Assembly (NCBI GenBank): GCA_031835245.1
Contig: JAVKOQ010000513.1
Location: forward strand, 1-31,415
Length of the DNA: 31,415 bases
Origin: Balamuthia mandrillaris
Taxonomy: Eukaryota; Discosea; Longamoebia; Balamuthiidae
Direction: 5' to 3'
In this document: in pieces, positions 1 to 10,099 of the stretch
Layout of the letters: every line of letters starts with the position of its first letter
Numbering within the stretch: position 1 is the first letter of the stretch
Made by a program: the position numbers and the translations under genes
Notes under the pieces: model-generated
What the model was told of the DNA's origin: nothing
The model's database searches: none
The model's input: the letters and a program-made list of their open reading frames with translations, nothing else

Positions 1-2
1 GA

Positions 3-740
3 CAAGAGAGGGAAGAAAACCAATGGCGGCGAGCGTTGGTGGGCAAGGCCTTGGCAACTCTTCGGTCCTTGCGCCTCGCTCGCCATTCTGCATTCTCCAA
101 ACATGACAACGCCCGACTGATGTTACAGCAAGTCGTGAGCCACGTTGCGGGCTTGAACAACAATGCAAGAACAGCCCTGCTGGCCACTGCTCTTGTTGCC
201 AAAGAAGGGTTGGACGCGATGCAAACAACAATCGCAAATAGCAAGGCGTGGCCTGATGAAGAAGTATTGGAGAAGCGAGACCAGGCCAGAGCGAAGCTGA
301 TAGAGGCAGTACAGCAAGCGGATGAGGAGTGGAAGACACAAGACGCGACTGCATTACAGCAGTGCTACACACGCTTGGTCCATCAGTTGAGAGAAGTAGT
401 TCTTCAAAAAGGGAGCAGAGAATGGAAGTGCAACGAAAAGGAGACGGAAACGAAGATAGAAAAGCAACAAGAAGCAGAAACAAAGAAAGAACAACAGAAA
501 AAAGAGAACGAGCAGGATGACAGTCTACTTCAAAGAGGAGAAGAGGCATTGAGAAAATTCAACGAGTGGCAAGCAAGGCAAGTGGAACAACAAAAGCAGA
601 TGGAGGAGGAAACCGAGAGACAAGCTAAGCGCGTGGGTGAAGCCTTCCAACGCCTGGCCTCCGCTTTCTCTGGTTTTGCTTTTCTTTCTTTCGCAGATGT
701 TCAATCCTTCTTCATACTGACATTGCTTTTCTGCTTTATT

Positions 741-819
<79 letters not shown>

Positions 820-3237
820 TGTCTCTCTGTCTTGTGGTTTCTGTCAAAGATCCCACAGTGTGCACAGCAGAGGGAGAACTATTGCAGGACAATCATGTGG
901 ACGCTTTAATGGAAGCCATTAACAAGGAACAAGACTTTCTCAACTGCAGTCTGAACGACGGTCCTGCCGTACGTGAGCTCTACCACGGAATTGAGGACGT
1001 GATCAAACATTTGCAAAAGGTGGTGGAGCGGATGCAAGAAGAAGGCATGATGATGGCGGACTTGTTGAGGGAGAAGATGCAAGTGGAGCAAGTCATGGCC
1101 AACCCTCCCAACCATCAACGGTTGAAGGACTTGCAGAGAGCCAACAAGAAAGCCTTGTTGAAGATTCGCATTGCTCAGGCAGAGATTGAAGCTGCGGAAG
1201 ATGAGAAAGAGAGAGAAGCAGCGGAGGATACGTTGGCCAAGGGGAAAAAGCAATGGAAGCAACAAGTGGCCTTGTTGGAGGTTCGTACCATCTGGTTCTT
1301 TTGTTGATGTTATTGTGAGTTGAAATTATTGTCTTTGTGCTAGTTTTTCTTTTCTTCTCCCGCTCCTCTCTTCATCTGTTCACGATAGTGCGCATAAACA
1401 GAGAGAAGCACTGCAGTTGGTGAAGCTGAGCAACAGCAGCTGCCCAGAGCTGCGTTTCGTCTTGAAGGAGCTGGGCCTAGAGGCAGTGGACTTGATGGCG
1501 GTGGACTGTCCCTACCGCAGATTGGAACACTACGACCACATTCAAGTGCTCTCCTCTGCTGGGCGCCATCGAGTCATGAAGGCCCAATTCCAAGGGAAGG
1601 ATTGTGTGCTAAAGGAGTTCGAGCTGAGCTTCTCTTCAGATCGCCAACACTTCATGCGGGAGCTGAAGAGGCTAAGAGCATTGCAGCACGAACACATCGT
1701 TCGAGTGGAAGCAGCCTTTGTGCAAGAAGAGAAAGGAAGAATCCAAGGATACATCCACATGCCGTTTTACAGCGGGGGCAACCTGTGCGAATGGTTGATG
1801 AATGGAAGAGGAAAAGATCGAAGCGAAGCCAAAAAGCAGAAAGTGGGAAGGGAAGTATTGTTGGCCCTGCAGTACATTCACAGCCAAGGCATCGTTCATA
1901 TGGATGTCAAACCTCAGAACATCTTTGTGGAGGAAGAAGGAAAAGGGATGGGGAATGACGAAGAGGAGAACGAAGGAAACGGGGAACAGCATGGGCGTCA
2001 ACGAGCCATCTTGGGAGACTTTGACATCAGCAGCCACGCCGCCACAGGGACCCTGACCATGGTTGCTGGTGGGAGTGGAGAAGGAGGAGGAAGAAGTGGG
2101 AGTGAAGGAGGAGGAACCTGGGCGTACATGGCTCCGGAGGTGTGCTGTGGAGAGGTCGGCCCAGCAGCGGATGTCTTTTCCTGCGGTCTGCTCCTCTTCG
2201 ATCTCCACTTTGCTGTTCCTTCTCTGCAAGCACAAGCACAAGCACAAGCACAAGAGCCAAGGGGAGAAGGAAGAAGGGAGGCGAGACCAGCTCGTCCGAC
2301 GTTGATGGAAATGGTGAAAGGGCAAGAGATCACCATCCCTCCCCATCCCAACCCTCATCTTCGAGACTTGCTGCACCAGGTCTTGCAGTTGGATGCAAGG
2401 AAGAGACCCACCGCCAGCCAATGCCTCTCTCACCCCTTCCTCTGGACTCATCTGGTGGAGCACCGGGTGGCGGAGAGGGATCGCCGCCGATGTGTGGTGT
2501 GCATGGATGAGAAATGGCTGGATGAAGGCCTCCAATGCCTTCCCCCTCCTTCTTCCTCTCCACAGCCACATGGCCAACGCCCAGACAAAGGAGAAACAGA
2601 ACGTCATTTCGTGTGTGGAGGATGTTTGAACGGATGGGCTGTGTCCTTGTTGGACATGCCAGCAGCCGTGTTGGCGACGATGAAGAGGGACCTTCCATGT
2701 TTGGTGAATGGCTGTGCGGCCCAGCCCTTCCCCATGGAACAACTCATGGCCCATGTGGAGGATGAGGGAAGGAAGGCCTTGCTGGAGGTGCGAAGCAAAG
2801 CCACAGAGTTCATGAGCGAACAAGCCTTCCAACAACGCTTGGAGCATGAACGAGAACAGTGGGAGAAGCAGAGCACGGTCCAGAGGCATGGTCGGCGCAT
2901 GGTGGAGGACATCCTGACCTTGCAGTGTCCTCGTTGTCATCAAGCCTTTGTGGACTTTGATGGATGTTTCGCCTTGACATGCAGTCGATGCAATGCTGCC
3001 TTTTGTGCTTGGTGTCTTCAGGACTGCGGCAAGAATGCCCATCGCCACGTGAGGGGGTGCGCGCACAACCTTGCTGGTGGGAATGTGTTTGGCAGTTTTG
3101 AGCAGTTCGAAGAAGCGCAGAGGAGAAGGAGGGAGAGGAAGGTGAGGGAGTACCTGAATGGATTGGAGAGGGAGGAGAGGGAGCAAGTGGCGGCTGGCCT
3201 GCAGCAAGCATTGCAGGACCTCAACATTCACTTGTGA
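3..3237 (+). CDS. Protein kinase with coiled-coil N-terminus and RING/IBR-like Cys-rich C-terminus (5' partial)
   Basis: The frame is open from the left edge (first whole codon at 3), so the start lies outside. Proposed exons are 3-636, 859-1280 and 1402-3237, with phases closing at both introns; about 963 residues are visible. The first two exons give a Lys/Glu/Gln-rich helical region, probably coiled coil. The kinase domain spans about 1530-2450. It has a degenerate glycine loop, the lysine in CVLKEF, HMDVKPQN at 1897 (HRD changed to HMD, catalytic Asp and Asn kept), DFD at 2017 in place of DFG, and MAPEV near 2130. A (QA)n run at about 2226-2252 lies between kinase subdomains. From 2491 to 3062 comes a Cys/His-rich block: CVVC, HFVCGGC, LPCLVNGC, then a CPRC...CSRC...CAWC series like the IBR/RING2 part of RBR ubiquitin ligases. 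The probable role is a kinase tied to ubiquitin signalling. The kinase call is strong, the ligase call moderate. Confidence 0.82.
637..858 (+). other. Intron 1 of the kinase-RING gene, with (CT)n tract
   Basis: The donor reads g|gtgaag at 637 and the acceptor cccacag at 852-858. The length of 222 nt is a multiple of three and the intron has no in-frame stop, so unspliced RNA would insert a Ser-Leu repeat. An alternative acceptor lies at 867 in the same phase, and a strong pyrimidine-rich acceptor at 696. The exact 3' end is therefore less sure than the presence of the intron. Confidence 0.65.
742..816 (+). repeat. (CT)n microsatellite in an intron
   Basis: An almost pure CT dinucleotide run of about 75 nt lies on the sense strand, roughly 40 nt before the acceptor of the first kinase-gene intron. 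Confidence 0.97.
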
Positions 3238-3373
3238 ACCTTTTTTGTGAATGCTAAGCTTTTGTTTGAAAGAAGTTTTGTTCTGATTATCCTCTCTCGC
3301 GCTTTCTCTCTTATCAGATGAGCAAGCGAGAAAGAGGAAAGTAGTTACAAAGCTAGGACGATACGGCCGCTGC
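3238..3373. other. Short intergenic gap between convergent genes
   Basis: This 136-nt stretch separates the stop codons of the kinase gene (+) and the mitochondrial carrier (-). It can only hold the two 3' untranslated regions. It is T-rich near the kinase stop, and I see no AATAAA signal. Confidence 0.7.
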
Positions 3374-5256
3374 TCAAAAGTAAATTCCCATCTCTCGTTT
3401 GAACAACTCGTAACTTACAAAGGTGAGTGACACAGAGGGCACCGTCTTCAAAAGGTTCACCGTCCAACCATGGTACAATCCGCGCAATCCTTGCCGTTGG
3501 TAGATAGAAAGAAAGGCATGGATCATGCCACGATAGGTCGGCGTAGAAGTTGAGTTGGTCTTCAAAGCCCCTGCGAATTGTGGCATGCTCTGTACTTGTA
3601 GTTGCGTTCTCACGAGGAAGAAAGGGTAGGTCGCCGTTTGCGCCATGGTACAAGCCGCAGTTCCCATAAGAAGTAGCTCTGGCACCGAAGGCAGGCGATG
3701 AAGCGGGTCCAGTTTGTTGTGGTAGTATTGGAAGTGAAGCTTCTTAAAAGTCTCGTAGATGGCCACATCGCCAGCCACCCGGATGAGGGAGGGGCAGAGA
3801 CCTTTGTAGATGCTTAAAAAGCCATTCTTTTGGATGGCCAGCTTCAGTACCACAAACCCACCGTTGGGCTGCTTCTCTGAGACGAGAGAGGCCTGCAAGG
3901 AGGTCTTGAGGTATTCCAGAGGATACACCACGATTTGTGCAGAGACGGCTGCCAAAGTGGCGGCAAGAAAGCGTTGGTACCAGGCCATCTCCATCGGCGT
4001 GTCTCTCTTCTTGTCCATCCACGTGAAGAAAGCCTTCATGTGCTCGTAGAAGAAGGAACGAAAGGCGACCTCTGGAACTATCTTGGCCACGTGAGCAGCA
4101 TTCCCTCGGAAGAGCGCTCGCCAACCTTCTCTCTTCACGATCAACCATGGTTGCTTCAACAGAGCGGAGAGCTCCTCTGCTGCGGCGTTGCTGCTTCTTG
4201 TTGCCGCCGAGGCAACAGCTCCAACTGAGCCTCTCATTTGAAGGAAGGTCTCCACCTGCAGCAAACACCGCATCCGGTCCAAAGGAGAGGTGAGCGTGCG
4301 GCTGATGGAGGCTGCAATGGTGGCGCTTAACAGGTACTTCCATTTGGGGTGAATCACGTAGGTCGGCACAGAGGGATCCTCGGCGTCGTTGGAAGGCACT
4401 CGAGAGGGATGCACCTCCAAGTCGTCGTCTGGCAGGCCGATGCCCTCTCCGTCATCCAAGATAATGTCGTCCACATGCTGTCTCCACACGTTGACGAGGA
4501 GACCGATGTTGATCTTGGTGTCTTCGGAGCCGATCTGGTGTTCCACCAAGAAGTCGTACCATTCGCTGTAGTTGATGGTGCCTTCCTTGCGCTTGTCCAC
4601 GTGATGCATCATGTGTCTGATGTCGTAGTCCGACAGGTTAACGTGCAACTGTTGCAACGCTGCTTTCACCTTCATGTAGAAAGCAGCAGAGAGCCCTAAG
4701 ATACAAGATCAAGAGAAGGAGAGCAGAGCAGTGAAGGAGAGAGAAGCGGAGAAGGGAGAAGGGCAAAGAGTGACGAGAGCACGAGAGGAGAGAACGGCGA
4801 AGAGAGCAACCGCGTAGAAGCAGAAAAACGGACCTCATCAAAGTCCAGCTCTCCGCTTTGGTCTTTGTCCACACTGGAAAAGGCCACACGGAGGTGATAC
4901 TCCTGCTCCACCATAAAGTCCAGGAACTCCCTCCAGGACCACCCGGAGAGGCCCAACCGCTTGTAGTTCTTGCGAAAGGCCGCAAAGTCCTCCACCGACA
5001 TGTAGATCCCGTGGTCCTTCATGAACTGACGCAGCTCCGCTGGGGTCACGCGCCCTCCCCGCTCCGCCCTCTCCATGACCATGATCCGCTCGTAGAGCTG
5101 CCTGGCCCTCCCCTCCAAGCGCTCCCTCACCAGGTGGTGCAGGGCCTCCTCGTAGGTCATGGCTCCGATCTGTGGCTGCGCGGGCTCCTCGATGCGCAGC
5201 AGCTCCCCCAGCCGCTCCAGCTCATTGTTTCTCTCATGGTCGCTCTCCTCGCCCAT
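3374..5256 (-). CDS. EF-hand mitochondrial carrier (SCaMC / ATP-Mg-phosphate carrier type)
   Basis: Two exons, 5256-4834 and 4669-3374, give about 571 residues. The chosen junction joins the EF loop DKDQSGELDFDE directly to helix VKAALQQL, exactly as in calcium-regulated SLC25 carriers. The N-terminal half is an EF-hand regulatory region: one canonical loop, one near-canonical loop (DKRKEGTINYSE) and two degenerate ones. The C-terminal half has three SLC25 repeats with signatures SPLDRMR, YPLEYLK and YPFFLVR; the third lacks the usual acidic residue. The family exchanges ATP-Mg or ADP for phosphate across the inner mitochondrial membrane under cytosolic calcium control. The protein is longer than usual (about 470-490) because of an extended N-terminus and inserted loops. 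A second acceptor at 4696 would need a different donor to stay in frame. The gene is divergent from the carbonic anhydrase. Confidence 0.9.
4670..4833 (-). other. Intron of the mitochondrial carrier gene
   Basis: The sense strand reads gag|gtccgt at the donor and ends ctacatgaag at the acceptor. It is strongly pyrimidine-rich. A cttag candidate acceptor lies 26 nt upstream but gives a stop with this donor. Confidence 0.7.
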
Positions 5257-5592
5257 GCTGCTGGTTGTGGTGGTGTTGCTGTTGGTGGCGGGGACTTCCT
5301 CTTCATGAGAGATGACACAGGCACACTGCGCTGCTTTGCTTCTTTCGCTTGCTCAGGCGCTGGCTATAACGACCAAATAATTAATAATTATTTTGTGGGC
5401 TACGCCAAATAACGTGACGTCATATACGATAATTTCTGCATTTAAGGTAATTATTCTTCGAATAGTTTTCGAGATTCTATTATTAATTTGTAGATCCAAG
5501 AATTTTTGAAAAAATGCGATATATATTAAAAAAATCCGTTAAAGAAAGAAAGAATTATCCTCTTTTTCGAGTAGCAAAAAGGACAAGGAAGC
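5257..5592. promoter_or_regulatory. Shared divergent promoter region (carrier / carbonic anhydrase)
   Basis: These 336 nt lie between two start codons pointing away from each other. The part from about 5365 to 5540 is AT-rich, and nothing in it reads as coding. It holds a TGACGTCA palindrome at 5415-5422 and an AT-rich segment immediately before the carbonic anhydrase ATG. It is the only place for both promoters. Confidence 0.7.
5415..5422. promoter_or_regulatory. CRE-like palindrome TGACGTCA
   Basis: This is a perfect 8-bp match to the cAMP-response/ATF-type bZIP site. It lies 159 nt from the carrier ATG and 171 nt from the carbonic anhydrase ATG, so it is almost central in the divergent promoter. 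Function is inferred from the motif and its position only. Confidence 0.45.
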
Positions 5593-7295
5593 ATGAAAAC
5601 GCTCTCAGCAGCAGCAACCTCCACCATGAGGCGTCTGTGCTCTCCCTTCTCTGTTGCCTCCTCCTCCTCCTCCTCCTCCTCCTCCTCCTCTTTCTCCTCC
5701 TCTTCCTTTCTCAAGAGCCACGCTGTGGCTCATCCTCGTCACTACGCTGGTGGTGCTGCTTCTTGCTTCTGCTCCTCCCCTTTTCATCCTTCCTGCTCCT
5801 TGCATGCTCCTCCACCTCCACCAGAGACACCCTCCTCCTCCTCCTCCTCCTCTGCTGCTGCACCGCCGCTCACCCCCACCCTTGCCCAGCTAATGGACAA
5901 GAGCTATGCGGAGCTGCTGGAGGGCAACCGAAGGTGGGTCAAGGAGACCAACGAGAAGGACCCCAATTTCTTCAAGGACAACGCTGGCTCCCAACGCCCT
6001 GAATACCTTTGGATCGGTTGTTCAGACAGCCGTGTGCCAGGTGGCCTACCTTTTGCTTTTCGGCACTTCCGCTTTCTTCTGCCTCCTTATCGTTCTCTTT
6101 CGTCGTTTCTCTTTCATCGTTTTTCTTTCTCTTTCGTAGTTTCTCTTTCTCTTTCATCGTTTTTCTTTCTCATTCGTGGTTTCTCTTTCTCTTTCTCTTT
6201 CTCTTTCTCTTTCTCTTTCTCTTTCTCTTTCTCTTTCTCTTTCTCTTTCTCTTTCTCTTTCTCTTTCTCTTTCTCTTTCTCTTTCTCTTTCTCTTTCTCT
6301 TTCTCTTTCTCTTTCTCTTTCTCTTTCTCTTTCTCTTTCTCTTTCTCTTTCTCTTTCCCTTTCTCTGCTTTCTCTCCTTGGTGATGTTATCTAATTATTC
6401 CATTCTATTTTTTTTTCTCTGTGCAGCCAACATAGTCACTAAAACGGATGCTGGACGCATCTTTGTGCACAGAAACATTGCCAATACGGTTGTGCACACC
6501 GATTTCAACCTGCTCAGTGTGTTGCAATACGCTGTTGACGTTTTGGAAGTGAAGCACATCATCGTCTGCGGTCACTATGGCTGTGGCGGTGTGTTGGCGT
6601 CAATGGATCGCAAGTAAGTTACTGTCAATCTACCGTTCAGAAGAAGACATTGCGAGAGAGATGTAACAGAGCAACGCAAGAGAGAAGGAGAGCGCGGAGA
6701 AAGAGTGAGAGAGAATGAGAAGCGATTTCTGAATGCGCTTCCTCTTTAGGCAGCATGGAATAGTAGATAACTGGATCAGACACATCCAAGACACCCACTA
6801 TCAACACAAGGAAGAACTGATGGCCATCTCCGACATGCAGCAACGAACCAACAGACTAGTACGTACTCCAATCATTCGCTATATCTCCTTCTCGCTCGCA
6901 TCACCATCTTGTCCATTCGTTAACAACCTACAACTCCATAGGTGGAATTACATGTTATCAATCAAGTCTATAACGTGGGTCGTACTACCATTGTACAGAA
7001 CGCTTGGGCTCGGCGCAGCAGCGCTGGCAGTGCTTCGGTGTTCCCAAGGGTGCATGGATGGGTCTATGGGCTTCACAACGGCTTTGTTAAAGGTAAGAAC
7101 GCGCGTTTTCTCTCCATCTCTTGTTATGTCGCTCTGCGTCTTTTCTTCTCTTCTTCCCTCCTTTCGGCTCTCTATTTGATTTTCTCTTCCGCTACTTGGC
7201 AACCGTTTGACTGGCGTAACAAACACTTCATTCCACCAGACCTTGGCGTAACTCTCAGCTCAGTAGCAGATGTACCGGAACTTGTACATAACTGA
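5593..7295 (+). CDS. Beta-class carbonic anhydrase, probably organelle-targeted
   Basis: Five exons, 5593-6040, 6427-6613, 6750-6858, 6942-7092 and 7240-7295, give 316 residues with all phases closing. Exon 1 ends in CSDSRVP and joins [20 protein letters not shown], the typical beta-CA order. Zinc ligands are the Cys of CSDSR and the His and Cys of CGHYGCGG; the Asp-Arg dyad of CSDSR is present. The enzyme interconverts carbon dioxide and bicarbonate. The first about 95 residues are outside the catalytic domain, rich in Ser, Ala and Pro with scattered Arg and His and no acidic start, which suggests a mitochondrial (or plastid) transit peptide. A second in-frame Met follows at MRRLCS. Introns have clear donors (gtaagt, gtacgt, gtaaga) and pyrimidine-rich acceptors. 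Catalytic assignment is certain; location is inferred. Confidence 0.95.
6041..6426 (+). other. Intron 1 of the carbonic anhydrase gene
   Basis: The intron runs from cag|gtggcc to tctgtgcag and is 386 nt long. Nearly the whole length is pyrimidine, with a graded approach into a hexamer array. Removal restores the conserved SRVPANIV sequence. Confidence 0.92.
6180..6357 (+). repeat. Tandem hexamer array (TTTCTC)n
   Basis: About 29-30 nearly perfect copies of a 6-nt unit span roughly 178 nt inside the first carbonic anhydrase intron. Degenerate copies with gt or cg substitutions precede it from about 6090. It is on the sense strand and fully pyrimidine. Confidence 0.97.
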
Positions 7296-7626
7296 ACAAT
7301 GCACTGGTCTTAAAAAGCTTATAAAGAAACGTGGCTTGTAAAACCCTTTCTTCTTCTGTTTAGTCCAAACAACACAAACAAAAGGTAAGGGAAATAGCAA
7401 CCGCAAGCAAGCAAAGTTTCACTTGGTGCTTTTGTACTCACTAACACCAACGGCAGTCACTCAGTGCAAAGACAATTTTCGCCTACACGAAAAACGAGAT
7501 ACACTGTTTAAAAGGATGTGGAGAAAGGGAAGGCAAAGAAGAACAAGGCTGTAACAACTTATTTCGTAGAGCTCTATGGCAACATACAACATGTACATAT
7601 CTTTGTTTTATATCCTGCACGTTCGC
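7296..7626. other. Intergenic region between convergent genes
   Basis: These 331 nt separate the carbonic anhydrase stop (+) from the first GMC stop (-). They must contain both 3' untranslated regions. I see no coding frame, repeat or RNA gene. Confidence 0.6.
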
Positions 7627-9294
7627 TTAGCGAGGATGATCTTCCTTGATGAAGGCAGCACAACGCTCAGCAAGCATCATGGAGGTGGCCGAAGGATGAG
7701 TGGGCACCACGACGGGCATGACGGAGCAATCCACCACCCTCAGGTTGTCCACGCCGAACACGCGGAACTCCGAGTCCACCACCGCCTGGGCATCGTTGTT
7801 GGCCCCCATCTTGCAGGTTCCGGCCATGTGGTACCAGGCCCCCACGTTGGAGCTCAACCACGTGCGGAACTGAGCATCCGTGGCTCCCTGGGGAATGGCA
7901 GTGGTGGCAGAGATCTCCACGGCGCCAGGGAACTCGGCCATCCATTCCCTCACCTTCCTGAACGCCCAGATCATGGGATCCAGGTTGTTCACATCCAAGT
8001 TGAGCTTCATGTCCACGCGGTCAGTCGGCTCAGAGGTGCGCAGCTTGATCTCTCCCACTTGGGCTCCACGAAGCTGAACGATGTAGCCAACAAGACGGTT
8101 CCCAGGGAAAAGAGTCCAGGCCACCTCGATGTCAACAAAGTCCTCGTGATGTCCGGAAGCCAAGAAGGCCACACGAACGGCGCTGGGAGCTGGCAAAGAG
8201 GGAGTGGAGGGCACGCTGTAGGCAAAGCTGAAGACGGCATGGTCCTGGAGGTTCTGCCCGACACCGGGAAGAGAGACCACGGGCTCGATGCCGTGAGGAG
8301 TCAGGTCGGAGGGATCACCGATGCCGGAGAGCATCAAGAACTTGGGGGAGTTGACAGGACCCAGGCTGACGATCACTTCCTTCTTGGCCCTGATCTCCAG
8401 CAGGGTGGTCCCATCCACCAGCACGCGAGCACCCACCACCTTGGCGTTCTCTCCCGGCCTGCTTCGTCCGTAGATGAGGTTGAGGGCGGTGGTCTTGGGG
8501 AGCACATGAAGGTTGGGGCGAGAAGGTCCGTTTTTGATGTACTCAGAGTAGGCGCTTTGACGCTGGCAGGGGCCAGAGAAGGAGGAGCAAACTGGATCCC
8601 AGCCCAGGGAACGCTGCATGGGCCAGATGCCCAGTTGGCCTTCGGAGGTACAGTAGTCATTTCGTTCAGGCACGCCAAAGACCTCACTCTGCTTTGCAGC
8701 AAGGTCAGCGATGGCAGTGTCGTTAGGGTCCAAGAAGACCACGTCAATGGGTCCATCCCTTCCGCGGTCAGGGGAGGGGCTGTCCTCGGGCTTTACACGC
8801 TCGCTCTTCTTGAAGAACGGCAGCAGCGCCTCGTAGCGAAGGGAATCGTCTCCCACCAGTTCGGCCCACTCGTTGTAGGCTTGAGGACCTCCTCTGCCCC
8901 AGAAAGAGCCAGAGACGGCAGGACCTCCTCCCAGAGCTCGGGGCACCACCGTGGGAGTGCTCTGCCTGGCCAGCAGGGTCTCGATGGTGTGGAAGTGCTC
9001 CACAGGGAGCACCTCCAGAGGGACGGGAGGAATGACGCTGTTCATGGTGGGGACGGCCACGGTGGGGTCATCGGTGCGGTCCTCTCCGCGTTCCACCAGC
9101 AGGACGGTGTGACGAGGGTTTTCAGCCAGACGAGCGGCCACGGCAGAGCCAGCGGTGCCACCGCCCAACACGACAAAGTCGTAGTTGTTACGAATACGAA
9201 CGCCTCCTTCCCCCGTCGTGGGTTTGGCGGCAACGGAGCCAGCCCCGAGCACCGCCAGGAGAAGAAGCAGCGAGGCAAAGAGCACTTTTGCCAT
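7627..9294 (-). CDS. GMC oxidoreductase, copy 1 (secreted flavoprotein)
   Basis: A single exon of 555 residues. I start at MAKVLFAS (9294), the Met shared with the other copies; an extra in-frame Met lies at 9312. The N-terminus is a signal peptide with a Leu-rich core. Next comes the FAD dinucleotide-binding fold (YDFVVLGGGTAG), then the second GMC signature region RALGGGPAVSGSFWGRGG, the SLPGVGQNLQDH motif, and the C-terminal catalytic pair: His about 489 in WYHMAGTCKMG and His about 533 in VVPTHPS. The family oxidises alcohols, sugars or choline with FAD; the substrate cannot be told from the sequence. It is the most divergent of the three intact copies, notably near ISATTAIPQGA. Codons mostly end in G or C and there is no intron, unlike the flanking genes. 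A TATA box lies about 100 nt upstream. Confidence 0.93.
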   Translation of the reverse strand: MAKVLFASLLLLLAVLGAGSVAAKPTTGEGGVRIRNNYDFVVLGGGTAGSAVAARLAENPRHTVLLVERGEDRTDDPTVAVPTMNSVIPPVPLEVLPVEHFHTIETLLARQSTPTVVPRALGGGPAVSGSFWGRGGPQAYNEWAELVGDDSLRYEALLPFFKKSERVKPEDSPSPDRGRDGPIDVVFLDPNDTAIADLAAKQSEVFGVPERNDYCTSEGQLGIWPMQRSLGWDPVCSSFSGPCQRQSAYSEYIKNGPSRPNLHVLPKTTALNLIYGRSRPGENAKVVGARVLVDGTTLLEIRAKKEVIVSLGPVNSPKFLMLSGIGDPSDLTPHGIEPVVSLPGVGQNLQDHAVFSFAYSVPSTPSLPAPSAVRVAFLASGHHEDFVDIEVAWTLFPGNRLVGYIVQLRGAQVGEIKLRTSEPTDRVDMKLNLDVNNLDPMIWAFRKVREWMAEFPGAVEISATTAIPQGATDAQFRTWLSSNVGAWYHMAGTCKMGANNDAQAVVDSEFRVFGVDNLRVVDCSVMPVVVPTHPSATSMMLAERCAAFIKEDHPR

Positions 9295-9395
9295 TGTGGA
9301 AATATTGTACAATGCAGTGAAACAAAAGGAGTGGGGTAGTCGGTGGATGTAAGGTTCAAAGATGATGATGGTTATCCTCCTTCTCTTTGGTCACT

Positions 9396-9405
9396 CCTTT
9401 TTATA
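9396..9405 (-). promoter_or_regulatory. TATA box of GMC copy 1
   Basis: On the minus strand this reads TATAAAAAGG, a consensus TATA box 102-111 nt before the chosen ATG. Confidence 0.6.
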
Positions 9406-9689
9406 TGGGCAGCGAAACAAACCGATCTTTTGCTGAATGAAAGCGTGCATTACAAGAGGAGGTGTCCTATTGGTAACGATGCAAAAAAAAAAGGTCCGAC
9501 GGAGCCAATCTGCAAGTGCAAGTTTACCTTGTTTGGGCCAAACAAAAAGGGTTGTATGGCTGAAGAAAGGTTCCAATTCACCCTTTTAAACTCACACCGG
9601 TGAAGAACAACCAAGATTGTAACGATATTAATTATAATATAGCCTTTTCCCTCCTATCGGGGATGTGCACCTCAACCGCCCCGCGGAAG

Positions 9690-9900
9690 AGGTAACGCAA
9701 GGAGTGGAACCATCCCCAGTTCGATCCTCATCATCGCTTGAAGCAAGACCAGGCCCAATCCTGCACAGAGGAAGCCTGCAATTATGTCCTGTGAAAGCGA
9801 GCAGACTGTTTCGGTTCGTGGTCACCTCTATGAGGCCATGTTCCTGGCCCAAAGTGGCCGCTGTAAAAGATGATCCCCACAAAGAGGTTGACTGGGAATA
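9690..9900 (-). repeat. Diverged intergenic repeat, block A
   Basis: This block shares several exact stretches of 17-19 nt with 13850-14060, separated by diverged sequence. It sits about 240-260 nt downstream of the stop of GMC copy 2, as block B does for copy 3. It is probably part of the duplicated gene unit and not a mobile element. Confidence 0.6.
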
Positions 9901-10093
9901 AGTCCTACTTTGCGCTCTAAAATCGTTGGAGGAGTTCGGTGAACGCAGCTAGCCAACACATTCGTTCAACAGAGAGCGACCGTCGTTTTGTGGTACCTTA
10001 CCATTCGTAGAGAGTACCCTTTCACGCAAGCAATAACGCAACCTTCTACCGATCATGGAAAAAAGCAGAGCAATTAGTCCTTTCTCGCTCACA

Positions 10094-10099
10094 TTTATT
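10094..10099 (-). terminator. Poly(A) signal AATAAA of GMC copy 2
   Basis: TTTATT on the plus strand reads AATAAA on the gene strand, 43 nt after the copy 2 stop codon. The neighbouring sequence is conserved in the remnant copy. Confidence 0.55.

Noticed and set aside
697-816. Ser-Leu repeat as a real coding segment of the kinase protein
   Set aside because: It is the translation of an intronic CT run. Removing 637-858 keeps phase and gives a more even charged helical sequence.
4696-4833. Acceptor at 4696 for the carrier intron
   Set aside because: With the consensus donor it gives an early stop. It works only with a poorer donor and would put nine extra residues between the EF loop and its helix, against the family pattern.
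6176-6394. Leu/Phe/Ser repeat proteins in several frames of the hexamer array
   Set aside because: They are readings of an intronic pyrimidine repeat. Splicing it out restores the conserved carbonic anhydrase core.
9720-9740. B-box-like cagttcgatcct in the intergenic GMC repeat (also at 13907), suggesting a tRNA-derived SINE
   Set aside because: The flanking bases do not form a T arm, there is no A box at the right distance, and no terminal tail or target duplication is seen. Tandem duplication of the gene unit explains both copies.
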